Assembly: GCF_003075525.1 (NCBI RefSeq)
Contig: NZ_QDDR01000001.1
Coordinates: forward strand, 744,001 to 808,000
Direction of reading: 5' to 3'
DNA length: 64,000 bases
From: Pararhodobacter aggregans
Lineage (GTDB): Bacteria; Pseudomonadota; Alphaproteobacteria; Rhodobacterales; Rhodobacteraceae
A model generated the notes under the pieces. It did not search any database. It saw nothing but the letters and a program-made list of their open reading frames with translations, and had not been told where the DNA came from. The position numbers were made by a program, and so were the translations under genes. This document shows positions 38,182 through 47,209 of this stretch, piece by piece (position 1 is the stretch's first letter; each line of letters opens with the position of its first letter).

Positions 38182-39525
38182 TCAGGCCATCAGCCGGGCG
38201 GTGGCGCGGCGGGCGCTTTCGGCCAGCGCCTGTTCGTCCAGCGTGACCAATTGCCCGTCGCGGACTATCTGACGACCTTCAACCAGCAGGTGGCGCACGC
38301 GGTGCGGGCCGCAGAGGACCAGCGCCGCGACCGGGTCCCAGGACCCCGCAGCCTGCAGGGCGCGCAGGTCCCAGATGGCGATGTCGGCGCGTTTGCCGGG
38401 CTCCAGCGAGCCCAGTTCCGCCGCCCGCCCCAGCACCGAGGCACCGCCCAGCGTGGCGATCTCCAATGCCTCGCGCGCGGCCATGGCGTCGGCGCCGTTC
38501 GCCACCCGCTGCAACAGCATCAATTGCCGCGCCTCGCCGATCAGGTCGCCCGCGTCGTTCGAGGCCGATCCGTCGACGCCCAGCCCGACCGTCACGCCCG
38601 CGTCCCGCATCGCCCGCACCGGGGCGATGCCCGAGCCGAGGCGGCAGTTCGAGCAGGGACAATGGGCGACGCCGGTTTTGGTATGGGCAAAGAGCGCGAT
38701 CTCGGCGGCGTCCAGTTTCACGCAATGCGCGTGCCAGACATCGGCGCCGGTCCAGCCCAGTTCCTCGGCATACTGGCCCGGGCGGCAGCCGAACTGGGCC
38801 AACGAATAGGCGATATCCTCGTCATTCTCGGCCAGATGGGTGTGCAGCATGACGCCCTTGTCCCGCGCCAGCAGCGCCGCGTCGCGCATCAACTCGCGGC
38901 TGACCGAGAAGGGCGAGCAGGGGGCGAGGCCGACGCGGGTCATGGCCTGTGGCGAGGGGTCGTGGAAGGCGTCCACCACGCGGATGCAATCGTCGAGGAT
39001 CGCCGCCTCGTCCTCGACCAGCGAATCCGGGGGCAGGCCGCCCTTGGACTCGCCGATCGACATGGCGCCGCGGGTGGCGTGGAACCTCAGCCCCAGCGCC
39101 CGGGCGGCGTGGATCGTGTCATCAAGCCGCGAGCCGTTGGGGTAGAGATAGAGGTGGTCCGAGGACATCGTGCAGCCGGACAGCGCCAGTTCCGCCAGCC
39201 CCAGCTGGGTGGAGACCTGCATGTCCTCGGGCCGGTAGCGGGCCCAGATCGGATAGAGCGTCTTCAGCCAGCCGAAGAGCAGCGCGTCCTGCCCGCCCGG
39301 CACGGCGCGGGTCAGCGACTGATAGAGGTGGTGGTGGGTGTTCACCAGCCCCGGGGTGACGACGCAGCCCGAGGCGTCGATCACCTCGGCCCCCGGGGCG
39401 GTCAGACCGGGGCCGAGGGCGCTGATGGCGCCGCTCTCGATCAGGATCGAGGCGCCCGCCAGCTCGCGCCGCGCGCCGTCCATCGTCACCACCACCTCGG
39501 CGTTGCGGATCAGGATCTGTGGCAT
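38182..39525 (-). CDS. 8-oxoguanine deaminase (amidohydrolase superfamily)
   Basis: A 447-residue zinc amidohydrolase. Metal and catalytic motifs are in order: NTHHHLYQSLTRAVPG, LHTHLAENDEDIAYS, WHAHCVKL, and VGLGVDGSASNDAGDL. The subgroup with CPCSNCRLGSGIAPVR and SSDHLYLYPNGSRL is the one described as 8-oxoguanine deaminase, which converts 8-oxoguanine to urate. That fits the neighbouring urate genes. A related chlorohydrolase substrate is possible. It follows the NCS2 permease gene on the same strand, with a strong hairpin between. Confidence 0.88.
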   Translation of the reverse strand: MPQILIRNAEVVVTMDGARRELAGASILIESGAISALGPGLTAPGAEVIDASGCVVTPGLVNTHHHLYQSLTRAVPGGQDALLFGWLKTLYPIWARYRPEDMQVSTQLGLAELALSGCTMSSDHLYLYPNGSRLDDTIHAARALGLRFHATRGAMSIGESKGGLPPDSLVEDEAAILDDCIRVVDAFHDPSPQAMTRVGLAPCSPFSVSRELMRDAALLARDKGVMLHTHLAENDEDIAYSLAQFGCRPGQYAEELGWTGADVWHAHCVKLDAAEIALFAHTKTGVAHCPCSNCRLGSGIAPVRAMRDAGVTVGLGVDGSASNDAGDLIGEARQLMLLQRVANGADAMAAREALEIATLGGASVLGRAAELGSLEPGKRADIAIWDLRALQAAGSWDPVAALVLCGPHRVRHLLVEGRQIVRDGQLVTLDEQALAESARRATARLMA

Positions 39526-39543
39526 CGTCTTTTCCCTTGGCGA

Positions 39544-39569
39544 AACGGGGGCCCGGCGGGGCCCCCGTT
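39544..39569 (-). terminator. Hairpin between the permease and deaminase genes
   Basis: AACGGGGGCCC and GGGCCCCCGTT are perfect complements over 11 bp around a four-base loop. It lies just after the permease stop and before the deaminase start, so it may lower or separate deaminase expression. No T-run is seen. Confidence 0.6.
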
Positions 39570-39572
39570 GGA

Positions 39573-40979
39573 TCAGCCCTTCTGACCGGCGAGCCCGCCC
39601 GAGACTTCCTCGGTCGATTCCTCGGTCAGATGCTCGGGCAGCAGCAGGTTCAGCACCACCGCGATCAGCGCCGCGGGCAGAAGGCCCGAGGTCAGCAGGA
39701 TCTGCGCCGTGCGCGGCAGGTGCTGCAGCGCCGAGGGCTCCAGCTGCAGGCCGAGGCTGACGGACAGCGCCACGGCGAAGATCACCATGTTGCGCCGGTT
39801 CCAGTGGACGTCCGACAGCATCGAGATGCCCGAGGCGCAGACCATGCCGAACATGACGATGACCCCGCCGCCCAGCACGTTGATCGGCACGGTGTTGATG
39901 AAGGCGCCGACCTTGGGCACCAGCCCGCAGAGGATCAGGAACAGCGCGCCGAAGGTCACCACATGGCGGCTCATGACGCCGGTCATGGCGACGAGGCCGA
40001 CGTTCTGGCTGAACGAGGTGTTGGGCAGGCCGCCGAAGACCCCCGCCAGCGCCGTGCCGAGGCCGTCGGCAAAAGTCGCGCCCTGGATCTCCTTGTCGGT
40101 GGCCTCGCGTCCCGCGCCGCCCTTGGTGATCCCTGAGGTGTCGCCCACCGTCTCGATGGCCGAGACGACCGCCATGAAGCACATGCCGATGACGATGGCC
40201 CAGTCGAAGCGGAAACCCCAGTGGAAGGGCGAGGGCACGGTGAACCAGCCCGCCCGGTCCATCGGCGCGAAGCTGACCTGCCCCATGGCCAGCGCCACCA
40301 GGTAGCCGGCGATGATGCCGATCAGCACGGCGGCGACGGCGGCAAAGCCCCGGGCGAAGAACTTGATGGCCAGCGTGACGGCGATCACCACCAGCGCCGG
40401 CGTCCATTTCGACAGCGTGCCGAAATTCTCGGTCCCCATCAGCGGCACCCCGCCCGCGGCATACTGGATGCCGACCCGCACCAGCGCGAGGCCGATCATC
40501 AGCACGATCAGCCCGGTGACCAGGGGCGGCAGGGCGAACCGGATCTTGCCGATCACCGTGCCGAGCAGGAAATGGAAGATCCCGCCGATGAAGACCCCGG
40601 TCAGCAGGCCCGCTAGCCCGGCGGTGCCCGCGCCTGCCACGGCCGGGATCATGACCGGGATGAAAGCGAAGGAGGTGCCCTGCACGATCGGCAGCCGCGC
40701 GCCGACCGGGCCGAAGCCGATGGTCTGGAACAGCGTGGCGATGCCGGCGAACAGCATCGACATCTGGATCATGTAGGTCATGTCGGGAAAGCCCAGCGCC
40801 CCCTGATCCGAGCCGAAGCCGATCCCCGCCGCGCCGCAGACGATGATCGCCGGGGTCACATTGGCCACGAACATGGCCAGCACATGCTGGATGCCCAGCG
40901 GTACGGCCACGCCGAGCGGTGGGGTATAGTTGGGGTCGCGCAATTGTTCGGGCGTGCCGATGCTGCTGCTGGCGGTCAT
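39573..40979 (-). CDS. NCS2-family nucleobase (urate/xanthine) permease
   Basis: A 468-residue inner-membrane protein with about 14 hydrophobic segments. PPLGVAVPLGIQHVLAMFVANVTP is the usual N-terminus and the family motif appears as NTSFSQNVGLVAMTGVMSR (Q-N-x-G-x4-T). AIETVGDTSGITKG is the second substrate-site helix. NCS2 proteins import xanthine, urate or uracil with protons. The surrounding genes favour urate or xanthine. It is followed by the 8-oxoguanine deaminase gene. Confidence 0.93.
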   Translation of the reverse strand: MTASSSIGTPEQLRDPNYTPPLGVAVPLGIQHVLAMFVANVTPAIIVCGAAGIGFGSDQGALGFPDMTYMIQMSMLFAGIATLFQTIGFGPVGARLPIVQGTSFAFIPVMIPAVAGAGTAGLAGLLTGVFIGGIFHFLLGTVIGKIRFALPPLVTGLIVLMIGLALVRVGIQYAAGGVPLMGTENFGTLSKWTPALVVIAVTLAIKFFARGFAAVAAVLIGIIAGYLVALAMGQVSFAPMDRAGWFTVPSPFHWGFRFDWAIVIGMCFMAVVSAIETVGDTSGITKGGAGREATDKEIQGATFADGLGTALAGVFGGLPNTSFSQNVGLVAMTGVMSRHVVTFGALFLILCGLVPKVGAFINTVPINVLGGGVIVMFGMVCASGISMLSDVHWNRRNMVIFAVALSVSLGLQLEPSALQHLPRTAQILLTSGLLPAALIAVVLNLLLPEHLTEESTEEVSGGLAGQKG

Positions 40980-41094
40980 GATCTGTCCTTTCCCGGGGGG
41001 AGATGTGATTTTTCGCGCCGTCTCCGCGCCCTCCCCCGGGGAAGCGGTCCGGTTAGGTCGTCGCCGGGTTGGCCCCGGTCTGGATTGAGGCGCG

Positions 41095-41583
41095 TTACTC
41101 CGTCACGGTATGGGCCGTGTCGAACCAATGCTCCTGAAGGTTGGGCGTGGGGCCGATCCGGTCGACCACGGCGAAAAGCCCGGGCGCGGCCAGCGGCGTC
41201 AGCACCCCGTGCCAGGTGCCCCGGTGCAGGTTGATCCCCTGCGCGCCATCGGTCAGGAAGGCCAGCGGCTGGCCGGGCCGCCCGCCCGCGTCGGGCGCGA
41301 CGATGACCAGAAAGGGCTGCTGGTGCAGCGGCAGGAAGGCCTGACTGCCCTCGGGGTGACGCTCGACCATCTCCAGACGGTAGGGCAGGGCGCGCGGCTC
41401 GGCGTTGAAGACCGAGATCCCGGCCCGTCCCTCCGGTCCGAAATCGAGCGCCGCGCGGTCATGGAAGCGGCCGCAGAGGCCCTGGTTGATGATCTTGTCG
41501 GGCGCGCCACGCGCCTCCAGCACGTCGCCGAACGGGGCGAAGGCCGGGGCGGTCAGGGGCTGGAGGCGGATGGTCTGAGGCAT
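41095..41583 (-). CDS. allA: Ureidoglycolate lyase
   Basis: A 162-residue cupin-like enzyme that splits ureidoglycolate into glyoxylate and urea, the last step of this route. The start MPQTIRLQPLTAPAFAPFGD and the HRGTWHGVLTPLAAPGLFAVVDR block are typical of AllA; the His in the latter is a metal/substrate-site residue in the family. The start at 41583 drops a 12-residue extension. The spacer to the upstream allE gene contains a repeat-like palindrome. Confidence 0.93.
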   Translation of the reverse strand: MPQTIRLQPLTAPAFAPFGDVLEARGAPDKIINQGLCGRFHDRAALDFGPEGRAGISVFNAEPRALPYRLEMVERHPEGSQAFLPLHQQPFLVIVAPDAGGRPGQPLAFLTDGAQGINLHRGTWHGVLTPLAAPGLFAVVDRIGPTPNLQEHWFDTAHTVTE

Positions 41584-41605
41584 CGGGCGGCTCCTGGGCA
41601 GAGAA

Positions 41606-41658
41606 GCCGGGGGTTTCACACCCCCGGACCCCCGTGGCGTATTGTCAGCAGAATGAAG
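41606..41658 (+). repeat. REP-like element (divergent copy) between allE and allA
   Basis: CCGGGGGT and ACCCCCGG pair around TTCAC (41607-41627), then CCCCCGTGGCGTATTG and, eight bases later, AATGAAGGGGCGGGG. The end resembles the 8.8-kb copy (GCGTATTT...AATGAAG) more than the GGATATTT copies. Confidence 0.45.
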
Positions 41659-41667
41659 GGGCGGGGC

Positions 41668-42504
41668 TCAGGGCCTCGACCAGGGGCCGCGCAGGCGGGG
41701 ATGGCGGTTCACGTCCTTGTAGAGGAGATAGCGGAAGGGGCCGGGGCCGCCGGCGTAGCAGGCCTGCGGGCAATAGGCGCGCAGCCACATGAAATCGCCC
41801 GCCTCGACCTCGACCCAATCGCGGTTCAGCTTGTAGACCGCCTTGCCCTCCAGCACGTAGAGCCCGTGTTCCATGACATGGGTTTCCTCGAAGGGGATGA
41901 GGCCGCCCGGCTGGAAGGTGACGATGTTCACATGCATGTCGTGGCGCAGATCGCGCGGATCGACGAAGCGGGTCGTGGCCCAGTCGCCCTTGGTGCCGGG
42001 CATCGAGGCGGGGGCATGGTGCTGTTCGTTGGTGACGAAGGCGGGCGGCTTCTCGATCCCCGGCGCCGGTTCCCAGATCTTGCGGACCCAGTGCAGCGTC
42101 GCGGGCGTGGTCTGCGGGTTCTTCAGGCTCCAGCGGGACCCCGCGGGGAGATAAGCGTAGCCGCCCGGCGCCAGCGCGTGCTCCTCGCCCTCGAGCGTCA
42201 GGACCGGGCGGCCCTCGGTGACGAAGAGGACGCCCTGAACCTCGGCCTCGGGCTCGCCCTGACCCTGGCTGCCGCCCTCGGGATCGAGCGTCAGGATGTA
42301 TTGGGTGAAGGTCTCGGAAAAGCCCGACATCGGCCGGGCGATGATCCAGGCATGCGCCTTGTCCCAGCCCGGCAGGTAGGAGGTGACGATATCGCGCATC
42401 ACGCCGCGCGGGATCACCGCATAGGCCTCGGTGAAGACGGCGCGGCCGGTGTGGATCTGGGTCTGGGGGGGCAGGCCGTCGGCGGGCCCGGCATAGGTGC
42501 TCAT
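41668..42504 (-). CDS. allE: (S)-ureidoglycine aminohydrolase
   Basis: A 278-residue bicupin that hydrolyses ureidoglycine to ureidoglycolate and ammonia. Two cupin halves are visible (YILTLDPEGGSQGQGEPEAE...VLTLEGEEHALAPGGYAYLPAG; FQPGGLIPFEETHVMEHGLYVLEG...GDFMWLRAYCPQACYAGG). The second carries the manganese ligands Glu, His and Glu in FEETHVMEHG. The start overlaps the stop of the PuuE-UraD gene (ATGA), so the two are translationally coupled. Confidence 0.93.
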   Translation of the reverse strand: MSTYAGPADGLPPQTQIHTGRAVFTEAYAVIPRGVMRDIVTSYLPGWDKAHAWIIARPMSGFSETFTQYILTLDPEGGSQGQGEPEAEVQGVLFVTEGRPVLTLEGEEHALAPGGYAYLPAGSRWSLKNPQTTPATLHWVRKIWEPAPGIEKPPAFVTNEQHHAPASMPGTKGDWATTRFVDPRDLRHDMHVNIVTFQPGGLIPFEETHVMEHGLYVLEGKAVYKLNRDWVEVEAGDFMWLRAYCPQACYAGGPGPFRYLLYKDVNRHPRLRGPWSRP

Positions 42505-43937
42505 GGCAGAAGGTCCATCAGGCGGATTTCGGCGATCCGCTCGACCTGACGGCAGGCGGTGGCGAATTCGGTCGCGGTATCATTGGCGATGCGGGTCTCG
42601 AACGCAGCGAGGATCGAGGCCTTGGTGTTGTCCCGCACGGCGATGATGAAGGGGAAGCCGTGCTTGGCGACATAGGCGCCGTTCAGGGTCTGGAAGGTGG
42701 TGCGTTCCTGATCGGTCAGCGCATCGAGCCCGGCGCTGGTCTGCTCCTGCGTCGATTCCGCGGTGAGGCGTCTGGCCTGCGCCAGCTTGCCGGCAAGGTC
42801 GGGGTGGGCGCGCAGCACGCCGAGCCGTTCCTCGGGCGTGGCGGAGCGGAACATGCGGGCCAGTGCGTTGTGCAGGCCTACGGCCGTGTCATGAGCCGGG
42901 CCCAGCTCCAGCTGATAGGCGCGTTCGGCGATCCAGGGGGAATGCTCGAAGATCGAGCCGTAACGCTGCACGAAAGTCTCGCGGTCCATGCGCGAGGGGC
43001 GCGGATAGCGCCGCGGCGGGTATTGCGCAGCCCAGAAATCGGCGATCTGGCTGCGGGTGGCGAACCAGGCGCCGCCCCTGGCCGCCACATGATCCAGAAA
43101 GCGGATCAGCCCGGCCAGTTTCCCCGGCCGCCCGATCAGGCGGCAATGCAGCCCGATGGAGACCATGCGCCCGCCCTCGGCATGGAGCGTCTCGAAACTG
43201 TCGATCAGGTATTGGCCGAAATCCTGCCCCGTGACCCAGCCGGGCGCGGTGGCGAAGCGCATGTCATTGGCTTCCAGCGTATAGGGGATGACCAGCTGGT
43301 CGCGCTCGCCCGCCTCCAGCCAATAGGGCAGGTCGTCGTCATAGGTGTCGGAAATCCAGTCGAGTGCCCCGGTCTCGGCCGTGAGCCGAACGGTGTTGAC
43401 CGAACAGCGGCCGGTGTACCAGCCGCGCGGCGGCTCGCCCACCACTTCGGTGTGGAGGCGGATCGCCTCGGCGATCTGGGCGCGTTCGACCTCCTCGGGC
43501 ATGTCCTTGTGCTCGACCCATTTCAGCCCGTGGCTGGCGATGTCCCAGCGCGCGGTCTTCATCGCCTTGACCTGTTCGGGGCTGCGGGCCAGCGCGCTGG
43601 CCACGCCATAGATCGTCACCGGCAGGTCGCGGCGGGTAAAAAGCCGGTGCAGGCGCCAGAACCCGGCGCGGGCGCCGTATTCATAGATCGAATCCATGTT
43701 CCAGTGGCGCTGACCCGGCCAGGGCTGGGCCCCGGCGATGTCGGAGAGGAACGCCTCGGACTGGGCGTCGCCATGCAGGACGCTGTTTTCGCCGCCCTCC
43801 TCGTAGTTCAGCACCAGCGAGATGGCCACCCGCGCCCCGCCCGGCCAGGCGACCTGGGGCGCGCGGGGGCCGTAGCCGATCATGTCGCGGGGATAACGGG
43901 GGGGCTCGGTCACGACAGGATCCTCGGCAGGTCTCAT
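42501..43937 (-). CDS. Fused allantoinase (PuuE) and OHCU decarboxylase (UraD)
   Basis: A 478-residue fusion. The first ~305 residues are the metal-independent, polysaccharide-deacetylase-like allantoinase PuuE ([55 protein letters not shown]). The last ~165 are OHCU decarboxylase ([20 protein letters not shown] with the catalytic His, [37 protein letters not shown]). The enzymes act in sequence: decarboxylation gives S-allantoin, which the allantoinase opens to allantoate. The start is set at 43937 (MRPAEDPVV); a TTG at 43958 would add seven residues. Confidence 0.94.
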   Translation of the reverse strand: MRPAEDPVVTEPPRYPRDMIGYGPRAPQVAWPGGARVAISLVLNYEEGGENSVLHGDAQSEAFLSDIAGAQPWPGQRHWNMDSIYEYGARAGFWRLHRLFTRRDLPVTIYGVASALARSPEQVKAMKTARWDIASHGLKWVEHKDMPEEVERAQIAEAIRLHTEVVGEPPRGWYTGRCSVNTVRLTAETGALDWISDTYDDDLPYWLEAGERDQLVIPYTLEANDMRFATAPGWVTGQDFGQYLIDSFETLHAEGGRMVSIGLHCRLIGRPGKLAGLIRFLDHVAARGGAWFATRSQIADFWAAQYPPRRYPRPSRMDRETFVQRYGSIFEHSPWIAERAYQLELGPAHDTAVGLHNALARMFRSATPEERLGVLRAHPDLAGKLAQARRLTAESTQEQTSAGLDALTDQERTTFQTLNGAYVAKHGFPFIIAVRDNTKASILAAFETRIANDTATEFATACRQVERIAEIRLMDLLP

Positions 43938-44068
43938 TCCATCTTCAGGGTAGCCCAAAAAATCGGCGCGTTTATCAAATTATCCCGAAAAGACCTTTGC
44001 GGCGCGGGCGGGCTGGCCTTTGCGCGCCGCTTGGGCAGAATGGCCGGGACCATGAACAGGAGCGCGCC

Positions 44069-44425
44069 ATGCCGGGTTATCTGACCACCCATGTCCTCGA
44101 CACCGCCCGCGGGCTGCCGGCCGAGGGCGTGACCATCGCGCTCTACCGGGTCAGCGGCAATTCGCACAAGAAGATCGCCGAGACGGTGACCAACGCCGAC
44201 GGGCGCACCGACAGTCCGATCCTGCCGCAGGACAGGTTCAGGACCGGGACCTATGAACTGGTGTTCTTCGCGGGCGATTACCTCAGGGCGACCGGACAGG
44301 GCGGGGCGGAGCCGCTGTTTCTGGACCAGATCCCGATCCGTTTCGGCATGAGCGACGTGGGGGCGCATTACCACGTGCCGCTGCTGCTGTCGCCCTACGG
44401 CTATTCGACCTATCGCGGCAGCTGA
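44069..44425 (+). CDS. uraH: 5-hydroxyisourate hydrolase (transthyretin-like)
   Basis: A 118-residue enzyme that hydrolyses HIU, the product of urate oxidation, to OHCU. All family signatures are seen: N-terminal [36 protein letters not shown] with the C-terminal YRGS tetrad, and the conserved Arg in [27 protein letters not shown] precedes the ATG at 44069. It is divergent from the PuuE-UraD gene, and its 3' end overlaps the convergent phosphoesterase gene by 16 bases. Confidence 0.96.
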   Translation: MPGYLTTHVLDTARGLPAEGVTIALYRVSGNSHKKIAETVTNADGRTDSPILPQDRFRTGTYELVFFAGDYLRATGQGGAEPLFLDQIPIRFGMSDVGAHYHVPLLLSPYGYSTYRGS

Positions 44426-45225
44426 GCCCGCATCGGCTGGTGCCCGGGCTGCAGCCAGAGGCCGTCCTCCAGACACCAGCTTTCGGGCGCGGTGGCGACA
44501 AAGCCGCGGGGGGTGGCGTAGTGGCGGGTGACGCGCAGGCTCGGCCCCTCCAGATCCAGGGTCAGGAAGACATTCGCCTCGCCCCGCCGCCGGGTCGAGA
44601 GCGAGGTGCCGTTCTGCACGAAGAGGATGCCGGGATCGTCGCGGAAGGGCGCGATGTGGCTGACATGGATATGGCCCGAGAGCACCATCCGCACCCCCAT
44701 CCCGGGCAGCGCCTGCATCAGGTCCCGGGCGCCGCGCATCAGCGGATCGACCGTCACCGCGGCATGTTCCAGAGGGTGATGCATGACGGCGATGCGGGTG
44801 CGGTGGGCGGCGCCCTCATAGGCGCGGCGCAGGCCGTCGATATGCGGCGGGCTGACCTTGCCGCGCATCCATTGCCAGCGGTCGGCGGTGTTGAGCCCGG
44901 CCACCACCGCGCGGGAATTGCGCCAGACGGGCTCGTCCGGTCCGCCGGTGGCGCGGCGAAAGCGGCCATAGGGGGCGAAGGCGCGCAGGAGCGGGTTGTA
45001 ATGCGGGATGTCGTGATTGCCGGGGATCGACAGCAGGGGGCCGGGCAGGGCGTTCAGAAAACCCTCGGCCTGCTGCCATTGCGGGCGGGTGCCGCGCTGG
45101 GCGAAATCGCCCGAGATCACCGTCAGGTCGGGGCGGGCGCGGCCCACCGCGTCGATCAGCGGCGCGATCAGCGCCGGTTCATGGGCGCCGAAATGCAGGT
45201 CGGACAGATGGACGATCCGCGTCAT
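44410..45225 (-). CDS. Calcineurin-like metallophosphoesterase
   Basis: A 271-residue dinuclear metallophosphoesterase. The five motif blocks are clear: [32 protein letters not shown] and LSGHIHVSH. Substrates of such proteins range from cyclic nucleotides to phospholipids; the link to the lipid-kinase-like gene next door hints at phospholipid metabolism. Its start overlaps the stop of that gene (ATGA), so they are coupled. It is the last gene of a LysR-led operon. Confidence 0.9.
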   Translation of the reverse strand: MTRIVHLSDLHFGAHEPALIAPLIDAVGRARPDLTVISGDFAQRGTRPQWQQAEGFLNALPGPLLSIPGNHDIPHYNPLLRAFAPYGRFRRATGGPDEPVWRNSRAVVAGLNTADRWQWMRGKVSPPHIDGLRRAYEGAAHRTRIAVMHHPLEHAAVTVDPLMRGARDLMQALPGMGVRMVLSGHIHVSHIAPFRDDPGILFVQNGTSLSTRRRGEANVFLTLDLEGPSLRVTRHYATPRGFVATAPESWCLEDGLWLQPGHQPMRAQLPR

Positions 45226-46166
45226 GCGGCGATCCGGTCCGCGGGGTCGGGCCGGATGATCGCCAGCGCATCGTCGAGGATCTTGAATTCCAGCGGCGCG
45301 GGCATCCGGCGTTTCTCGCCGTCATAGGCGACATAGGGCTGGCTGGCCCGGGTGGCGATGCGCATCTGGCGCGGCGTGATCAGGTCGATGTCGCGCCCGG
45401 CCTTCATGCTGCCGGTGGCCAGCCGCAGCGCCATGCGGAACAGGTGCCAGCGCGAGCCGTCGCGGGCGATATAGACCGCGAACTGGTCGGCGCTGATCGC
45501 CTCCCGCCCGTCGAGGCCGAAGTAATCGACCTGATAGGCCGAGCGCGCGGCAAAGACCAAGGGCGTGCGGATCTCCATGCGGGCGCCGTCGTCGGTCTCG
45601 ATGGTCAGCCGGTGCGGGCGCTGGAAGCGGTAGAGCGTGCGCAAGAGCGCCACATGCGCCATCAGCCGCGACCGACCCCAGCGCTTGTAGGCGGTCTCGC
45701 GTTCGCGCAGCGCTTTCGGATAAAGGCCGAGCGAGGCGTTGTTGAGGAATACCTGCCCGTTGACCACGCCGACCGAGATGCGGTGCGGGCTGCCATTGAG
45801 GATGGCGCGGGCCGCGGCCTCGGGCTCTTGCGGCAGGCCGAGGCCGCGGGCGAAATAGTTGAAGGTGCCGAGGGGCAGCACGCCCATCGGCACGCCGGTG
45901 CCGATCAGGGCCTGCGCCACGCCGGTGACGGTGCCGTCGCCCCCGGCGGCGACGATGATCCTGTAGCCCTCGGCCACCGCCTGCCTGACCTCATCCTCCA
46001 GCCCGCTCTCGGCCGACCAGCGGCGCAGGCGGGCACCCGGGCCCAGCACCGCCATGGCGCGGTCGATGGCCGCCTTGTCGCGGCTGTTGCGGCCGGATTT
46101 GGGGTTGGCGATGACGCAGATCTCCTCAGGTCGGATCGGGGTCCGGCTGTCGCTGGGGCTGGGCAT
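45222..46166 (-). CDS. Diacylglycerol/lipid kinase-family protein
   Basis: A 314-residue protein with the DAGK catalytic domain: ICVIANPKSGRN, the nucleotide loop IIVAAGGDGTVTGVAQAL, and MGVLPLGTFNYFARGLGLP. It would phosphorylate a lipid with ATP. The start is uncertain: the ATG at 46166 lies inside the 3' end of the LysR gene (41-base overlap), while a GAGGAG sits right at the LysR stop with no ATG, GTG or TTG soon after it. It is coupled to the downstream phosphoesterase. Confidence 0.87.
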   Translation of the reverse strand: MPSPSDSRTPIRPEEICVIANPKSGRNSRDKAAIDRAMAVLGPGARLRRWSAESGLEDEVRQAVAEGYRIIVAAGGDGTVTGVAQALIGTGVPMGVLPLGTFNYFARGLGLPQEPEAAARAILNGSPHRISVGVVNGQVFLNNASLGLYPKALRERETAYKRWGRSRLMAHVALLRTLYRFQRPHRLTIETDDGARMEIRTPLVFAARSAYQVDYFGLDGREAISADQFAVYIARDGSRWHLFRMALRLATGSMKAGRDIDLITPRQMRIATRASQPYVAYDGEKRRMPAPLEFKILDDALAIIRPDPADRIAA

Positions 46167-47115
46167 CCTTCGGTCGCACCTCGATCTCGGGCAGGTCGAG
46201 CCCCTGCACCTGCGCCGCCATGTCGGTGCGGATCCGCCCGACGATGAAATCGGCAAAGAGCCGCACCTTGGGATCGCGAAGCCGCCGGTGCGGGGTCAGC
46301 AGGCTCAGCGTCACGGGCAGGGGCGGCGTGGCGATGGCCACCGGCACCAGCTGACCCGTGCGAAGGTAAGCGCCCACCTCGAAGAGCGGTTTCAACACGA
46401 TGCCGTGACCCGCCAGCGCCCAATCGGTCAGCACATCGCCGTCATCCGATTCGTAAGGCCCGGAAATGTCGAATTTCTGAACGCCCGCCGGGGTTTGCAG
46501 CGCCCATTGGAATTCCTTGGCCCCGGGATAGCGCAGGTTCAGGCAATCATGCCGCTCGCGGATCAGCGCCGCGCCGTCCTGCGGCATGCCGCGCCGCGCG
46601 ACATAGGCGGGTGCGGCGCACAGGATGCGCGGGCATTCGGCGATCACCCGCATCTTCAGCGCGCTGTCCTCGAGCCGGCCGAGATGCAGCACCACATCGA
46701 GCCCCTCGGCGGTGACGTCGATGATCCGGTCCGAGAGGCGCAGCCGCAGGTCGATCAGCGGATAGGCCGCCTTGAAATCGGGGACAAAGGGCCCGAGGAA
46801 CCGGCGCCCCACGCCCAGCGGCGCCCCCACGAACAACACCCCCCGCGGGTTCTGCGTGGCGTCGGCCACGGCGGATTCGGCATCCTCGATGGCGTGCAGG
46901 ATGCCCAGCGCGCCCTCGTAGAAGATCCGCCCGTTCTCGGTCGGTTGCAGCTTGCGGGTGGTGCGGTTGAACAGCCGCACGCCCAGATGCTTCTCCAGCT
47001 CGGAAATCCGCCCCGAGGCGACCGCAGGCGAGGTTCGCTGATCGCGCGCCGCAGCGGACATGCTGCCCAATTCGTAGACACGCACGAACATGCGGATCAT
47101 GTTGACATAGGACAC
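46126..47115 (-). CDS. LysR-family transcriptional regulator divergent from puuD
   Basis: A 329-residue LysR protein. The helix-turn-helix is YVNMIRMFVRVYELGSMSAA...SPAVASGRISELEKHLGVRLFNRTTRKLQPT, followed by the periplasmic-binding-like effector domain. The start is a GTG at 47115. It belongs to the subgroup acting on divergent neighbours, and the 94-base spacer to puuD contains two dyads, so it probably controls urate hydroxylase in response to a purine. Its 3' end overlaps the lipid-kinase gene. Confidence 0.92.
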   Translation of the reverse strand: MSYVNMIRMFVRVYELGSMSAAARDQRTSPAVASGRISELEKHLGVRLFNRTTRKLQPTENGRIFYEGALGILHAIEDAESAVADATQNPRGVLFVGAPLGVGRRFLGPFVPDFKAAYPLIDLRLRLSDRIIDVTAEGLDVVLHLGRLEDSALKMRVIAECPRILCAAPAYVARRGMPQDGAALIRERHDCLNLRYPGAKEFQWALQTPAGVQKFDISGPYESDDGDVLTDWALAGHGIVLKPLFEVGAYLRTGQLVPVAIATPPLPVTLSLLTPHRRLRDPKVRLFADFIVGRIRTDMAAQVQGLDLPEIEVRPKDAQPQRQPDPDPT

Positions 47116-47160
47116 TTTCAGGCCCCGCTTGAAAGTCCTCAGAGATTTGTTGGACTAACA
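47114..47160. promoter_or_regulatory. Candidate LysR operators in the LysR/puuD spacer
   Basis: ACTTTCA-N9-TGAAAGT (47114-47136) is a perfect dyad touching the LysR start codon. TGTTGGACTAACA (47148-47160) is a near-perfect dyad with the T-N11-A frame usual for LysR sites, 50 bases before the puuD start. Both are reasonable binding sites for autoregulation and activation. Confidence 0.5.
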
Positions 47161-47209
47161 GAAAGACGGGGCGGGGTATAGCCTTGGCCCAAACAACGGG
47201 GAGAGTAGG

